This document shows, piece after piece, positions 6,943 through 15,814 of a stretch of DNA of 34,733 nucleotides (the first letter of the stretch is position 1; each line of letters begins with the position of its first letter). The stretch lies in the IMG/VR virus record IMGVR_UViG_3300035034_000344, positions 1-34,733 of that record, one strand, 5' to 3'. The translations under genes were made by a program, and so were the position numbers. The notes beneath the pieces are model-generated. The model worked only from the letters and a program-made list of their open reading frames with translations, was not told where the DNA came from and made no database searches. Source of the DNA: a virus.

Positions 6943-8382
6943 ATGAATAAAAAACTAATAATAACAGAAGCACAATATAGTAAACTAAGAGGACTTTTGT
7001 TAGAAGGTTCTTTCAGTGAGGTAATTACTGATGCGATAAAAGGTGATACAATAAAGATAGATTGGAAAAATAATGTATTAAATTTTAATGTGTTAGATTC
7101 TATAAATGGTCAAATATTAATGGATAATATTGATACTGGTGTTTATAAAAATTATAGATTTGGTATTACATCAACATCTCTAGTTGATGATAAATTAAAT
7201 ATTTCATTTTTACATAAAAATAAAATTTCAGATACCAACAAGATGGATATTGGTGAGATTATTAAGGATGGTAAAAAACAAACTTGGGACGTTAATTCTA
7301 TTGAATTATTTAGAAATAATAAAGAAGTAGATTCAACTGGTAATCTTAAAGATAATCAAGATGGTCAAGAATATGAGATTTCAGAAAATTTAATTACAAG
7401 TATTGATGAAACGTTATATATGCTTTTATCAAAAGTTAAAACTGGTAACGGTATTAAATTTATAACAACTGAAGGTGATATAGATTTTTGTTGTTATGAT
7501 GTATCAAATGGAGTTTATGTAACTCAGATAATTTCCGATGAAACTAATAAACTTAAGGGTGATACGTTTGTATTTAAAATTAATGGTGATTTAAGTGATG
7601 ATGAAGCTGAAGATTCTTTATATGAATTAAATAAAAAAAACTGGTACAGTTCAAACAATAAATTTTTAACCGTAAGTGTAGAAGTTAGAAGTTCACAGAG
7701 GAGTAAAGTTATTAATTTAACAAACATTAAAGATATTGAATATATTAAAACATGTGAAGATGTTGATGAACCAGAAGAAGAGTCAGAAAAAGATTACACC
7801 AACGATGATGAAAAACGTAAGGAAGCTGTTGAGGTGACTGTTGAGATGTTAGCTAAAGATAAAACATTACAAGCTGCGTTTTATACTCAACCAAATTTTT
7901 GGCAACTATTAAGGGTTGAACTTGAGGGTGGTAAAGCTGTTGGTACTGGAATTGTACCAACATTAAATTTAGTTGGTAGGTATGCTGATAAATCAATATC
8001 TGATAGATTAGGTGATAATTTTAGTGTTGGTGGTAAAGTTTCATTTGAACCTCAAGAATCAGTATCTATAAGATATTATAATAAGAAAGGTGAACCAACA
8101 GATTTTATACTTAAATCTGGTGAAATATATGAAGGTGATTATGCTGTAACAGTTAAAAGGTTTAGTTTTGATGATGATTTAACTCAAAAAAATAAAGTTT
8201 TACAAAATGGTTCTATGGGTTTCAAAATAATAGTAAAGGAATCAACCGACCAAGAGAATATATTTTTGTGTGATATAATTAAAATATATTATATAGAAAA
8301 TACAAGTAAATCATCTACAGAAGAAAATATTTATATTAGACTTTTAGATTCACAAGGTTATAACACAAAAGAAAGAAAATAA
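6943..8382 (+). CDS. Large unrecognised protein with KLIITE N-terminal signature, ahead of tape measure
   Basis: This 479-residue protein matches no family I recognise. Its N-terminus MNKKLIITEAQYSKLRGLLL, then EG, shares the KLIITE-x-QY signature with the 129-residue protein at 3594 and contains two [LI]-x-E sites (ITE, LLE) of the kind cut by T4 prohead protease. Residues about 25-270 are beta-rich with many Asp/Asn/Lys. An acidic linker (EDVDEPEEESEKDY) follows. The C-terminal 200 residues begin with a helix (KRKEAVEVTVEMLAKDKTLQ), include TQPNFWQLLRVELEGGK, and continue as strands. It is co-transcribed with the tape measure gene, 9 bp downstream, and probably has a tail role or is a protein carried inside the particle. 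This is inference from position and signature only. Confidence 0.65.
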   Translation: MNKKLIITEAQYSKLRGLLLEGSFSEVITDAIKGDTIKIDWKNNVLNFNVLDSINGQILMDNIDTGVYKNYRFGITSTSLVDDKLNISFLHKNKISDTNKMDIGEIIKDGKKQTWDVNSIELFRNNKEVDSTGNLKDNQDGQEYEISENLITSIDETLYMLLSKVKTGNGIKFITTEGDIDFCCYDVSNGVYVTQIISDETNKLKGDTFVFKINGDLSDDEAEDSLYELNKKNWYSSNNKFLTVSVEVRSSQRSKVINLTNIKDIEYIKTCEDVDEPEEESEKDYTNDDEKRKEAVEVTVEMLAKDKTLQAAFYTQPNFWQLLRVELEGGKAVGTGIVPTLNLVGRYADKSISDRLGDNFSVGGKVSFEPQESVSIRYYNKKGEPTDFILKSGEIYEGDYAVTVKRFSFDDDLTQKNKVLQNGSMGFKIIVKESTDQENIFLCDIIKIYYIENTSKSSTEENIYIRLLDSQGYNTKERK

Positions 8383-8391
8383 TTAAAAATT

Positions 8392-10860
8392 ATGGCAAAA
8401 AAAAATAAATTAGATTCGGCTGTTGAAGCGTTGGAAAGACAAGCAGCTTTACAGTCAGAGGTTAATTCAAGTTATGAATCTTTTCTTGCAAATGTTAAAA
8501 AATATAAAGCATTACAAGATACTATAAATAGTAATTTGGCTATTCAGCAAAAACTAGATGCCGAAATTAAAGACCCTTCAAAATCAACCGCTGAAAAAAA
8601 ATTAGCACAAGATAAGTTAAATATAATGAAGCATCAAAATAAAAGATTAACTGAACAAGTTAAGTTATATGGTGATGCTTTAAAGACGGTTAACAAATTA
8701 AAAATTGTTAGTGCTAAAGCTTTCGCTTCTTCAGCTAAAGGTTTGGTTAAGGGAGTTGATAAACTTAAAAAAGGTTTTAATGATATTAAAAGTGCTGGAT
8801 TATTCCAAATGGAGAAATCAATAAAGGGTTCTGCTTTGTCAATGGGTGTTTTTAGTAAACAAGCTGATTCGTTTAGAAGTTCGATTATTAGTGCTGGTAA
8901 ACAAACTAACATGATTGGTGTTGGTGTTGAAGAACTAGCTCAGATGCAAGGTGTTTATAGTGATGAATTGGGAAGAAGTGTTCTATTGGGAGAGAAAGGT
9001 TTAGTTGCTATGGGAGAGATGGCTGCTGCAACTGGTTTAGGTGCTGAAGGTGCTGCTAGGTTAGCTGCTTCTATGGAGACTCAAGGACTATCTTCTGAAC
9101 GAACGTCTAAGTTTATTAATCAGACTATGAATGATGCTCATAGAATGGGTTTAAACGCTTCTAAGGTTGTTAAGAATGTTAGTAATAATATGAAAATGCT
9201 TAACAAATATAATTTCAAAGATGGTGTTAAAGGTTTGGCTAGTATGGCTAATACAGTTGCTAAATTAGGTGTTGATATGGAATTTGCCTCTAGTTTCTCA
9301 GATAAGCTTTGGAATGTTGAAGGTGCTATTGATATGTCGGCTCAATTATCTGTTATGGGTGGTCAATGGGCTAAAATGGCTGACCCGTTCAAATTAATGT
9401 ACCAAGCTCGTAATGATATGGAAGGTTTGGCTAAAGAAATAGGTCATGCTGCTGCTGCTTCAGCACAATTTAATAGTAAGACTGGAGAGTTTGATTTACA
9501 AGCTAAAGAGATGCATAGGTTGAAGATAATTGCTGAACAGACTGGTATTGCTTATGATGATTTAGTTGTTGCTGGTAAGAATGCAGCTAAATTTGCAAAA
9601 CTTAAGACACAATTATCATTTGATGTAACACCAGAGCAAGAAGAGTTTTTAACAAATACAGCTAAGTTGGATAAAAATGGTAAGGGTAAAATTTTAATTG
9701 GTGGTGAACCTAAATTTTTGAGTCGATTAACTAAAGAAGATAAATTAACTATTGATGCACAGATTAAACAGAAAGAAACAAATAGAGAAATGGCCACTCA
9801 AGCTCAAACGTTTGATGAAACAGTTACTAATTTAATTAATCAAATTAAGGTATCTGTATTACCTCTTGTTAAGATGATAAATGATAAGTTGGTACCTAAA
9901 CTTCAGCGTTTTGGTGATACATTTTCAGCTAAGGGTGGTTTTGGTGAAAAAATTGAATATTTTGCATCAAAAATAGGTACATTAGTTACAACTTTAGGTG
10001 GTTGGATTATTGATAATCCTATTACTGCTGGTTTAACATTTTTAACCGCTAAATTAGCACCAACAATTGCTAGTGTGTTTGGTGGTATGTGGGATAGTAT
10101 TAAATGGTTTAAGAATGGTATTATTTTATCTAAAGGTTTTAATGCTGGTACTACTGGTGGGTTAGGTCTTGGTAAAAATTCAATGATGGATAAGGCGAGT
10201 TTTGGTAAAAGTGGTAAAACTGGTTTTGCTAAAAAAATGTTACCTAAGTTAGGTAGAAGTGGAACTAAGATGGCTATGGGTGGTCTTAAACTAGCCACTG
10301 GTGCTGCAACTTTAGGTGCTGGTTTAGTTGGTGATTGGGCTGGTGGTAAGATATCTTCAGCTCTTGGTAATGATGATACTGTTAGTGGGGACATAGGTTC
10401 AACTGCTGGTGGTATATTGGGTGGTATATTGGGAAGTTTTATTCCAATACCTGGTGTTGGAACTGCTATAGGTGCCGCATTAGGGTCAATGGCTGGTAAG
10501 GCTATTGGTGATTGGATGGGTACCGATAAGAAAGGTGTTCAGAAGGTTGAAGATGGTATAGCTAAACCAGGTAATGGACCTTTTACTATTTCAGATAAAT
10601 ATGGTAATATGGCTATAACACACGCTGGTGATGGTGTAGCTGTTTCACCTAATATAGATACTAAGAGTAAGGGTGGGTCTGCGAATGGTGGAACTATGAA
10701 GATTGAGTTTGGTAATATATCTATAAACGGTACTGTTAGGTTAGATACTGGAAGTGGTATCGAAAAAATTGAAATAAATGAGTCTACTAGAAGAAAAATT
10801 ACCAGGTTAGTTCAAGAAGAAACAATAAAAGCAATGAATCAAGGAAAACCAAGAGGTTGA
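8392..10860 (+). CDS. Tail tape measure protein
   Basis: This 822-residue protein has the usual tape-measure layout. The N-terminal 115 residues are Lys/Glu/Gln-rich coiled coil. A long Ala/Gly/Met-rich helical body follows (for example AAATGLGAEGAARLAASMET). Two hydrophobic segments lie near residues 544-568 and 667-710, the second a Gly-zipper-like run (TAGGILGGILGSFIPIPG...). The C-terminus is a small beta region (MKIEFGNISINGTVRLD) with a basic helix. Tape measures set tail length and are ejected with the DNA; the Gly-rich segments could insert in the host membrane. At about 0.15 nm per residue the tail would be roughly 120 nm, slightly longer than that of T4. The position after the chaperone-like gene and before the baseplate genes is the standard order. 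It is followed by a perfect hairpin at 10864-10880. Confidence 0.88.
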   Translation: MAKKNKLDSAVEALERQAALQSEVNSSYESFLANVKKYKALQDTINSNLAIQQKLDAEIKDPSKSTAEKKLAQDKLNIMKHQNKRLTEQVKLYGDALKTVNKLKIVSAKAFASSAKGLVKGVDKLKKGFNDIKSAGLFQMEKSIKGSALSMGVFSKQADSFRSSIISAGKQTNMIGVGVEELAQMQGVYSDELGRSVLLGEKGLVAMGEMAAATGLGAEGAARLAASMETQGLSSERTSKFINQTMNDAHRMGLNASKVVKNVSNNMKMLNKYNFKDGVKGLASMANTVAKLGVDMEFASSFSDKLWNVEGAIDMSAQLSVMGGQWAKMADPFKLMYQARNDMEGLAKEIGHAAAASAQFNSKTGEFDLQAKEMHRLKIIAEQTGIAYDDLVVAGKNAAKFAKLKTQLSFDVTPEQEEFLTNTAKLDKNGKGKILIGGEPKFLSRLTKEDKLTIDAQIKQKETNREMATQAQTFDETVTNLINQIKVSVLPLVKMINDKLVPKLQRFGDTFSAKGGFGEKIEYFASKIGTLVTTLGGWIIDNPITAGLTFLTAKLAPTIASVFGGMWDSIKWFKNGIILSKGFNAGTTGGLGLGKNSMMDKASFGKSGKTGFAKKMLPKLGRSGTKMAMGGLKLATGAATLGAGLVGDWAGGKISSALGNDDTVSGDIGSTAGGILGGILGSFIPIPGVGTAIGAALGSMAGKAIGDWMGTDKKGVQKVEDGIAKPGNGPFTISDKYGNMAITHAGDGVAVSPNIDTKSKGGSANGGTMKIEFGNISINGTVRLDTGSGIEKIEINESTRRKITRLVQEETIKAMNQGKPRG

Positions 10861-10863
10861 TAT

Positions 10864-10880
10864 TGACTGATTATCAGTCA
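10864..10880. terminator. Perfect hairpin directly after tape measure stop
   Basis: TGACTGA-TTA-TCAGTCA is a perfect 7-bp stem with a 3-base loop, starting 4 bp after the stop. Only TTT follows, so it is a weak terminator at best. It may instead be a 3'-end stabiliser or, being palindromic, a protein-binding site. Confidence 0.45.
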
Positions 10881-10915
10881 TTTATAAATTAATTTAAAAA
10901 TAAACGATTTATTTA

Positions 10916-10946
10916 TTGACAATGTACGATTAAAATAGTACTTTTG
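10916..10946 (+). promoter_or_regulatory. Host-type (Bacteroidota sigma) promoter in the 10.9-kb spacer
   Basis: TTGAC at 10916, a 20-bp gap after TTG, then TACTTTTG (10939-10946) fit the Bacteroidota primary sigma consensus TTG-N~19-TAnnTTTG. The same -7 octamer and spacing occur at 21956-21986. The predicted transcript start is near 10951-10955. No gene starts until 11150, so it drives either a short RNA ending at the 11059 terminator or, by readthrough, the baseplate genes. Confidence 0.65.
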
Positions 10947-10963
10947 CATGTTGAATTGCTAAA

Positions 10964-11006
10964 AATATATAAATAATATATAAATACAATAGATAATATA
11001 TAAATA
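10964..11006. repeat. Three AATATATAAATA repeats, each containing TATAAATA
   Basis: Perfect 12-bp copies start at 10964, 10975 and 10995, and a truncated fourth starts at 11006, giving spacings of 11, 20 and 11 bp. Each full copy contains TATAAATA, the T4 late-promoter octamer. The near-helical spacing could place them on one face of the DNA as protein-binding sites. They may equally be AT-rich drift. Confidence 0.5.
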
Positions 11007-11058
11007 ATATATATGATAGTTAATTTTAACAATTTTATATTTATCGTTTTTTTAAAAT

Positions 11059-11086
11059 AAGGGGTTAGAGATAACCCTTTTTTAAT
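11059..11086 (+). terminator. Rho-independent terminator in the 10.9-kb spacer
   Basis: AAGGG-TTA (one bulged G) pairs with TAACCCTT around a GAGA tetraloop and is followed by a T run. It lies 200 bp after the tape measure stop and 64 bp before the next gene, so it could end the tape measure transcript, a small RNA, or both. Confidence 0.78.
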
Positions 11087-11124
11087 ATATAAACATTTAT
11101 TTTAGTAAAATTTATATTAGTTTA

Positions 11125-11144
11125 GTATTTATATATAAATAAAG
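11125..11144 (+). promoter_or_regulatory. Late-promoter-like motif upstream of the 1445-aa baseplate gene
   Basis: GTATTTAT followed by TATAAATA (11134-11141) and AAG ends 6 bp before the ATG at 11150. It is almost the same as the tail tube motif at 4018-4036. A weaker relative (ATTTATTTTAGTAAA) lies just upstream near 11096-11110. Confidence 0.5.
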
Positions 11145-11149
11145 TTAAT

Positions 11150-14100
11150 ATGGCAATTTTTTATAACACAGCACTACCATCACCATCAACTAAAAATACT
11201 ATAAATAGTGTTACGGTTGATTATGGTATTAGGGATTTTTTATTGAATTTAAATATTCATGATTTATATCCACAATTATCAACATCGATAAATGGTAGTC
11301 CAAGAGTAGGTGAACCAGTATTAGATACAATGTTACCCAACTCAAGTGTTGTAACACCTAATGGTTTACCCTTAGAGATTAATGGTATATTATGGAAAGA
11401 TATAAATACTTCAACGAATACATTTCAAAACCTATCATCAACAAATAATGATTTAAAGTCAGTTGATTTTATTGGTACTATTGGTAATAGTGATTTTATA
11501 GGTGCTTCAGTAATGGTAGGTACATATGATTATCCAACTAATTCTGAATCTGAGTATATTAATAATTATGGTATATTAACTAAAACAAGTACTGCTTCAT
11601 TCAAGAAAGATAATGTTATTAAAAATCTATATTTAGATGTTGATAAACAAATTGATGCTTCTTCTTTATTTGATTACTCACCACCAGATATAAGTCAACA
11701 AACAAAAGGTTATTTAGATACCTACGGTAATTTAAATCTAGGTGGTTCACAAACTGTTGAAGCTGCTAATGTAATTGGAAGTATTTTTAGTGGTCAAGGA
11801 TTAGGTTTAGCAAAAGGTGGTATAGTCACAAACTTCGATGTAAGAGCTTCTTTAGCTGGAAGGGTACTTGGAGCTACTGGATTAATAAATGATACCAAAT
11901 TAGGTCTTATAGGTGGTCAACAACTAGCTTTAGCTTTAGCAAATAACGCTGCATTTAATATTCAACAAGACTTACTAGGTAAACTTAACATTAAAGACAA
12001 CATATTAAGTATCGTTAAAAACGGTACCACAGTCGGTTTAAGACCAGATTATAAGATTACGGTAGCAAATGATGGTTTAGGTAGAGTAGCTGATTACACG
12101 GCAAGTATATTAGGATTCACGTTACCAAAAAGTTATTTGAGTGAAGATGGGTCCATTTTTGCTAGTGAGAACGGAAATGTAGATAATATAACTAGAGCTA
12201 ATTCAATGTTAGTTAATACTGGTAATGGACAAATTGCCGCATTGATTGCAAATGTCAAATCAAATTTAGATGGTACTGGTGAATATGATAATCCATCTAC
12301 TCCATCTTCATTATTTAGGAGTGGTTACGCTGCTGGATATCAGACAGTATCTAAAGACCCTAACAACCCAGATGAAGCCTCAACACCAATAAAAGGTAAT
12401 GTTTACGCTTATAGTACTGATAATAAGATAGATGTTTTAGGTTCAGCTGATGGTATAATACCTAATTTAAGTTATAATAGACTAGAAAAAACAGTAACAT
12501 CTGGATTTAAAGGTTTAGATGATTTATACTTGGAACCAACCACTTATTTAACTAACCATATAAAAAGAAAAGATTTCAGTTGGGGTGCAACTGAAGGTGG
12601 TAGGGTTAATTCAGATGCAGCTGGTGTTGACCAATACTCTGAATACTATACTGATGCCTATAGACCAGTTACTGGAGATAAGAAAAGTCTTTTAACTAAA
12701 ACTCAACAACTATTTAATAGTGAGGGTATGTTAAATATTGTATCTAGAGAAGGTGATATAGGTTTATATGGTAGTCAAATACAAACCGTTAACGGTGGTG
12801 GTATATCCAAAGGTAGTGCTGTATTAAGTGAAAGTGTTTACAATACAAATACTGGTACCGTTGCTAAAGGTTTCGACCAACCAGAGAATACATATTGTAG
12901 AGCTTGGACAACAAAGAATAGATATGACAGCATTCAAAAACTAATTAGAAACGATGGTTTATATTCTAAAGATGGAAAAAAAGTTCCTTATAGAAATATT
13001 ACAGATAATTCAGTATTAGAAGATACTGGATATGTTAAGATAGCACCATATAAAACAGATTTTGCTGATGGTGCAATTAAAAATTATATGTTTTCAATTG
13101 AAAACTTAGCTTGGGCTGACAACGTAACAGATTTACCTAAAGTTGAACAAGGGGCTGGTGATAGATTATCTGGTAAAAGAGGTCGTGTAATGTGGTTTCC
13201 TCCATATAATATTCAATTTAGTGAGTCAACAAATGTAGACTGGGAAACAAATAAGTTTATCGGTAGAGGTGAGAATATGTACACTTACAATAATACTGAA
13301 AGAACTGGCCAATTATCATTTCAAATTATTGTTGACCACCCTAGTTACGCAAATACATTTAGAGGTTCTTTAGCTTCTGGTGGTCCAGAGGATAATTATG
13401 TTGCATCATTTTTTGCTGGGTGTATTGAACCAGATAGTGTTTGGACAGATAAATTAACGGCATCACAATCTAGTGATTTAGTTTCAAATACTATAACTAC
13501 ACCACAAAAGAAAGTTGCACCTAAACCAGAAACACCACCAGACCCAATAAAAATTTATTATCCTAATGATAATGAAAATCTTCCAGATACATATGAAAAT
13601 GGTTTAAGTGGTTCAACCACAGCAAATAAAATTGATTATTCTGTTTATATTAGTCCTAGTTATTCTGGAGAAGGTTTTGGTTTAGGTTCTTACCCATCCA
13701 ACTTTACTCCAGGTGTTCATAACGATGGTAAAGGTGATGATACTTGGCCAGATAGAAATAATTACGGTCTAAATTATAATGGACCATATACAAAAGAAAG
13801 TAAAGTAGGTGATGAGAGTTATAAAGGATATTTAAATAGTAATTATATTATTGAATTATCTTTATATATAAAAGATAAATGTCCAAACTGCCTAATTGAG
13901 GTTACTGGATATGCTAGTCCACAAGGTTCAGCAACTTATAATCAAAAACTAGCAGATGCTAGGGCTGATTTAGCTATAACTGGTATTAAACTTAAACTTA
14001 AAGCAACGACAAACTTAAGTAATGAAAAAGTAGATTCAATGTTTATAAAAAAACCATCTAAACCTATATCTCAATCGGAGTCTAAATGTGCTGTATGTCC

Positions 14101-15487
14101 TCAATCAATGCCAGTAGCTGAAAGGATGATTAAATGTCCACCAGATGCTATTGGTTGTAAAATGGATAGATATGTTAATATTAATTTTGTTTATGATGCT
14201 GATGCTGCATTGGCTGCTATTTCAGAACCAGAACCAATTAAAACAACAACTAATACTAGAGTTAATCCAAAAATAGTTAGTAAATTCTATAATGAATCTT
14301 TATATTTTGAAAAATTAAAGAAAAGTGATGAGTTTATATTTGATAAATTTAGTGAAAAGATTAGATATTTCCATCCAGGTTTTCACTCAACAACGCCAGA
14401 AGGTTTAAACTCACGACTTACCTTCCTACAACAATGTACTAGACAAGGTGCTACGAATGAAAAACAAGGTGCTAATAATTTAGCGTTTGGTAGAGCTCCT
14501 ATATGTATTTTAAAAATTGGTGATTTTTATAACACCAAAATAGTTATTGATAATGTAAGTTTTGACTACGAACCATTGGTTTGGGATTTAAATCCAGAAG
14601 GTATTGGTGTTCAACCAATGATAGCCAATGTTCAAATGTCGTTTAAATTTATTGGTGGTGAATCTTTACAAGGTCCTATTAATAAATTACAAAATGCATT
14701 ATCATTTAATTTCTTTGCCAACACTCAAACATATGATACTAGAGCTGATTATTTATCAGAAGAGAAAGGACAAGTTAAGAATGATAAAGGTGAATTAGAA
14801 GACGAACCTTTATCAAAAGGTGATATGTATATTAAAAATGGTGCATCAACAATACTTAATGAGGAAATAATTGAGAGTTCAAATATAGAATCAGTAGTTA
14901 TTGAAGGTGACCAAGAAAAGGAAAACGAAAAAGTTAATAGTGGTAAAGTTATAAACAAGGTAGATACCACAAGTGGTTCCACAAGTGGTTATACTAATCT
15001 TGATATAATATCAGCACTACATATTGAATCAGTTGGTTATATAAAAGAAGATTCTGATGATATAGAAGTCCAATTAAAATTAAGGTTTAACCCAACTATT
15101 GATGTTAAAGATTTTTTATTATCTGAAAAATTAGAAGGTCAACTATATTTAAAAAATGGATATTTACAAGAGCGACACATGAAAATATTTGGTAATATAA
15201 AAATGGAGCAATCTGGTAATGATAGAGTTAATGTTACTAGCCAATCTTTTGGGTCAACATCTACAACTAGGTTAAGTGTTAGTAGTCTAAATGAAGTATT
15301 ATCTGCGAGTGAACCTAGAGATGGGTTTTTAATTAGTATATACCTTAATGATAAGGATGTTATTGAATTTTTTAATGAACATATGGAAAAGGGTGAATCA
15401 CTTTTTCGTATAAAATGGGTTACTGACACCTACTCAACATTTAACGTACAGTTTCCCTATCCAAAAAATAATAAAATTATAATATAA
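11150..15487 (+). CDS. Large baseplate structural protein with OmpA-like domain
   Basis: At 1445 residues this is probably a baseplate/tail-tube junction protein. Residues 1-800 are Asn/Ser/Gly-rich and of unclear family. About 895-1025 form an OmpA C-terminal-like domain: IEVTGYASPQGSATYNQKLA, then DARADL, ending DRYVNINFVYD. The N-x-x-L-x-x-x-RA pattern is clear, but the usual TD before the Gly-Ser turn is AS, so peptidoglycan binding is uncertain. Inserted in this domain are clustered cysteines (CPNC, CAVC, a later Cys and CPPDAIGC). About residues 1075-1190 (RLTFLQQCTRQG, ICILKIGDFYNTKIVID, WDLNPEGIGVQPMIA, MSFKFIGG) resemble a baseplate domain common in T4-like marine phages. The last 250 residues are charged and beta-rich. 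It is followed 6 bp later by the gp53-like gene. Domain calls are by motif reading. Confidence 0.75.
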   Translation: MAIFYNTALPSPSTKNTINSVTVDYGIRDFLLNLNIHDLYPQLSTSINGSPRVGEPVLDTMLPNSSVVTPNGLPLEINGILWKDINTSTNTFQNLSSTNNDLKSVDFIGTIGNSDFIGASVMVGTYDYPTNSESEYINNYGILTKTSTASFKKDNVIKNLYLDVDKQIDASSLFDYSPPDISQQTKGYLDTYGNLNLGGSQTVEAANVIGSIFSGQGLGLAKGGIVTNFDVRASLAGRVLGATGLINDTKLGLIGGQQLALALANNAAFNIQQDLLGKLNIKDNILSIVKNGTTVGLRPDYKITVANDGLGRVADYTASILGFTLPKSYLSEDGSIFASENGNVDNITRANSMLVNTGNGQIAALIANVKSNLDGTGEYDNPSTPSSLFRSGYAAGYQTVSKDPNNPDEASTPIKGNVYAYSTDNKIDVLGSADGIIPNLSYNRLEKTVTSGFKGLDDLYLEPTTYLTNHIKRKDFSWGATEGGRVNSDAAGVDQYSEYYTDAYRPVTGDKKSLLTKTQQLFNSEGMLNIVSREGDIGLYGSQIQTVNGGGISKGSAVLSESVYNTNTGTVAKGFDQPENTYCRAWTTKNRYDSIQKLIRNDGLYSKDGKKVPYRNITDNSVLEDTGYVKIAPYKTDFADGAIKNYMFSIENLAWADNVTDLPKVEQGAGDRLSGKRGRVMWFPPYNIQFSESTNVDWETNKFIGRGENMYTYNNTERTGQLSFQIIVDHPSYANTFRGSLASGGPEDNYVASFFAGCIEPDSVWTDKLTASQSSDLVSNTITTPQKKVAPKPETPPDPIKIYYPNDNENLPDTYENGLSGSTTANKIDYSVYISPSYSGEGFGLGSYPSNFTPGVHNDGKGDDTWPDRNNYGLNYNGPYTKESKVGDESYKGYLNSNYIIELSLYIKDKCPNCLIEVTGYASPQGSATYNQKLADARADLAITGIKLKLKATTNLSNEKVDSMFIKKPSKPISQSESKCAVCPQSMPVAERMIKCPPDAIGCKMDRYVNINFVYDADAALAAISEPEPIKTTTNTRVNPKIVSKFYNESLYFEKLKKSDEFIFDKFSEKIRYFHPGFHSTTPEGLNSRLTFLQQCTRQGATNEKQGANNLAFGRAPICILKIGDFYNTKIVIDNVSFDYEPLVWDLNPEGIGVQPMIANVQMSFKFIGGESLQGPINKLQNALSFNFFANTQTYDTRADYLSEEKGQVKNDKGELEDEPLSKGDMYIKNGASTILNEEIIESSNIESVVIEGDQEKENEKVNSGKVINKVDTTSGSTSGYTNLDIISALHIESVGYIKEDSDDIEVQLKLRFNPTIDVKDFLLSEKLEGQLYLKNGYLQERHMKIFGNIKMEQSGNDRVNVTSQSFGSTSTTRLSVSSLNEVLSASEPRDGFLISIYLNDKDVIEFFNEHMEKGESLFRIKWVTDTYSTFNVQFPYPKNNKIII

Positions 15488-15493
15488 TAAAAA

Positions 15494-15814
15494 ATGGCAA
15501 CATATATAGATAGATATAACAGTTTTAAAGGTAACGCTGAAATGAAACCAGTAATAGGTGTTAAATTAGAACCTAGTGATAATGATTTAACATATGTTTA
15601 CAAACAAGGTACCACTAGACTTGACAAATTGAGTAATATGTTTTATAATAACCCTTACAGTGGTTGGTTAATTATGTTAGTTAATCAAGAATATGGTGGA
15701 TTAGAATTTAACATACCAGATATGTCAATTATAAGAATACCATATCCATTTGATAGTGCGGTAGAAAGATATGCAACCGCTGTTAGAAAACATAAATTAT
15801 TATATGGAGAATAG
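15494..15814 (+). CDS. LysM-like baseplate wedge protein (T4 gp53-like)
   Basis: This 106-residue protein has the layout of LysM-like phage baseplate proteins such as T4 gp53. A short N-terminal segment is followed by TYVYKQGTTRLDKLSNMFYN, then NPYSGWLIMLVNQEY, then an IPDMSIIRIPYPF strand. The family pattern is a helix with xxIAxxxYGxPxxWWLIxxxN followed by an exit strand with I-R-I-P; Trp, Asn and the RIPYP strand are all present. In T4, gp53 stabilises wedge contacts around the hub. Its start lies 6 bp after the previous stop, and its last 11 bp overlap the start of the hub gene, so the three genes are translationally linked. Confidence 0.75.
   Translation: MATYIDRYNSFKGNAEMKPVIGVKLEPSDNDLTYVYKQGTTRLDKLSNMFYNNPYSGWLIMLVNQEYGGLEFNIPDMSIIRIPYPFDSAVERYATAVRKHKLLYGE

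Larger units (their letters stand above)
10953..11086 (+). ncRNA. Putative small RNA between promoter and terminator
   Basis: A good host-type promoter (start near 10953) and a terminator (11059-11086) bracket about 130 bases with no credible ORF. The stretch is very A/T-rich, carries three AATATATAAATA repeats and a GTTAA-TT-TTAAC palindrome, and ends in a stable hairpin with a T run. This is the layout of a small RNA gene. The alternative is a leader/attenuator for the 11150 gene, or unrelated signals that happen to be adjacent. The exact 5' end is estimated. Confidence 0.3.

Noticed and set aside
9903-10394. 163-codon minus-strand ORF inside the tape measure gene
   Set aside because: It is Pro/Leu/Ala-rich as expected for the reverse complement of a Gly/Ala/Lys-rich gene, lies wholly within a convincing CDS and has no regulatory signals.
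15771-15803. Upstream in-frame ATG for the hub protein
   Set aside because: It would add 11 residues within the gp53-like gene. The ATG at 15804 gives the smaller overlap (11 bp) and a start leading straight into the conserved RGxxGxxxGRVRILDPN stretch.
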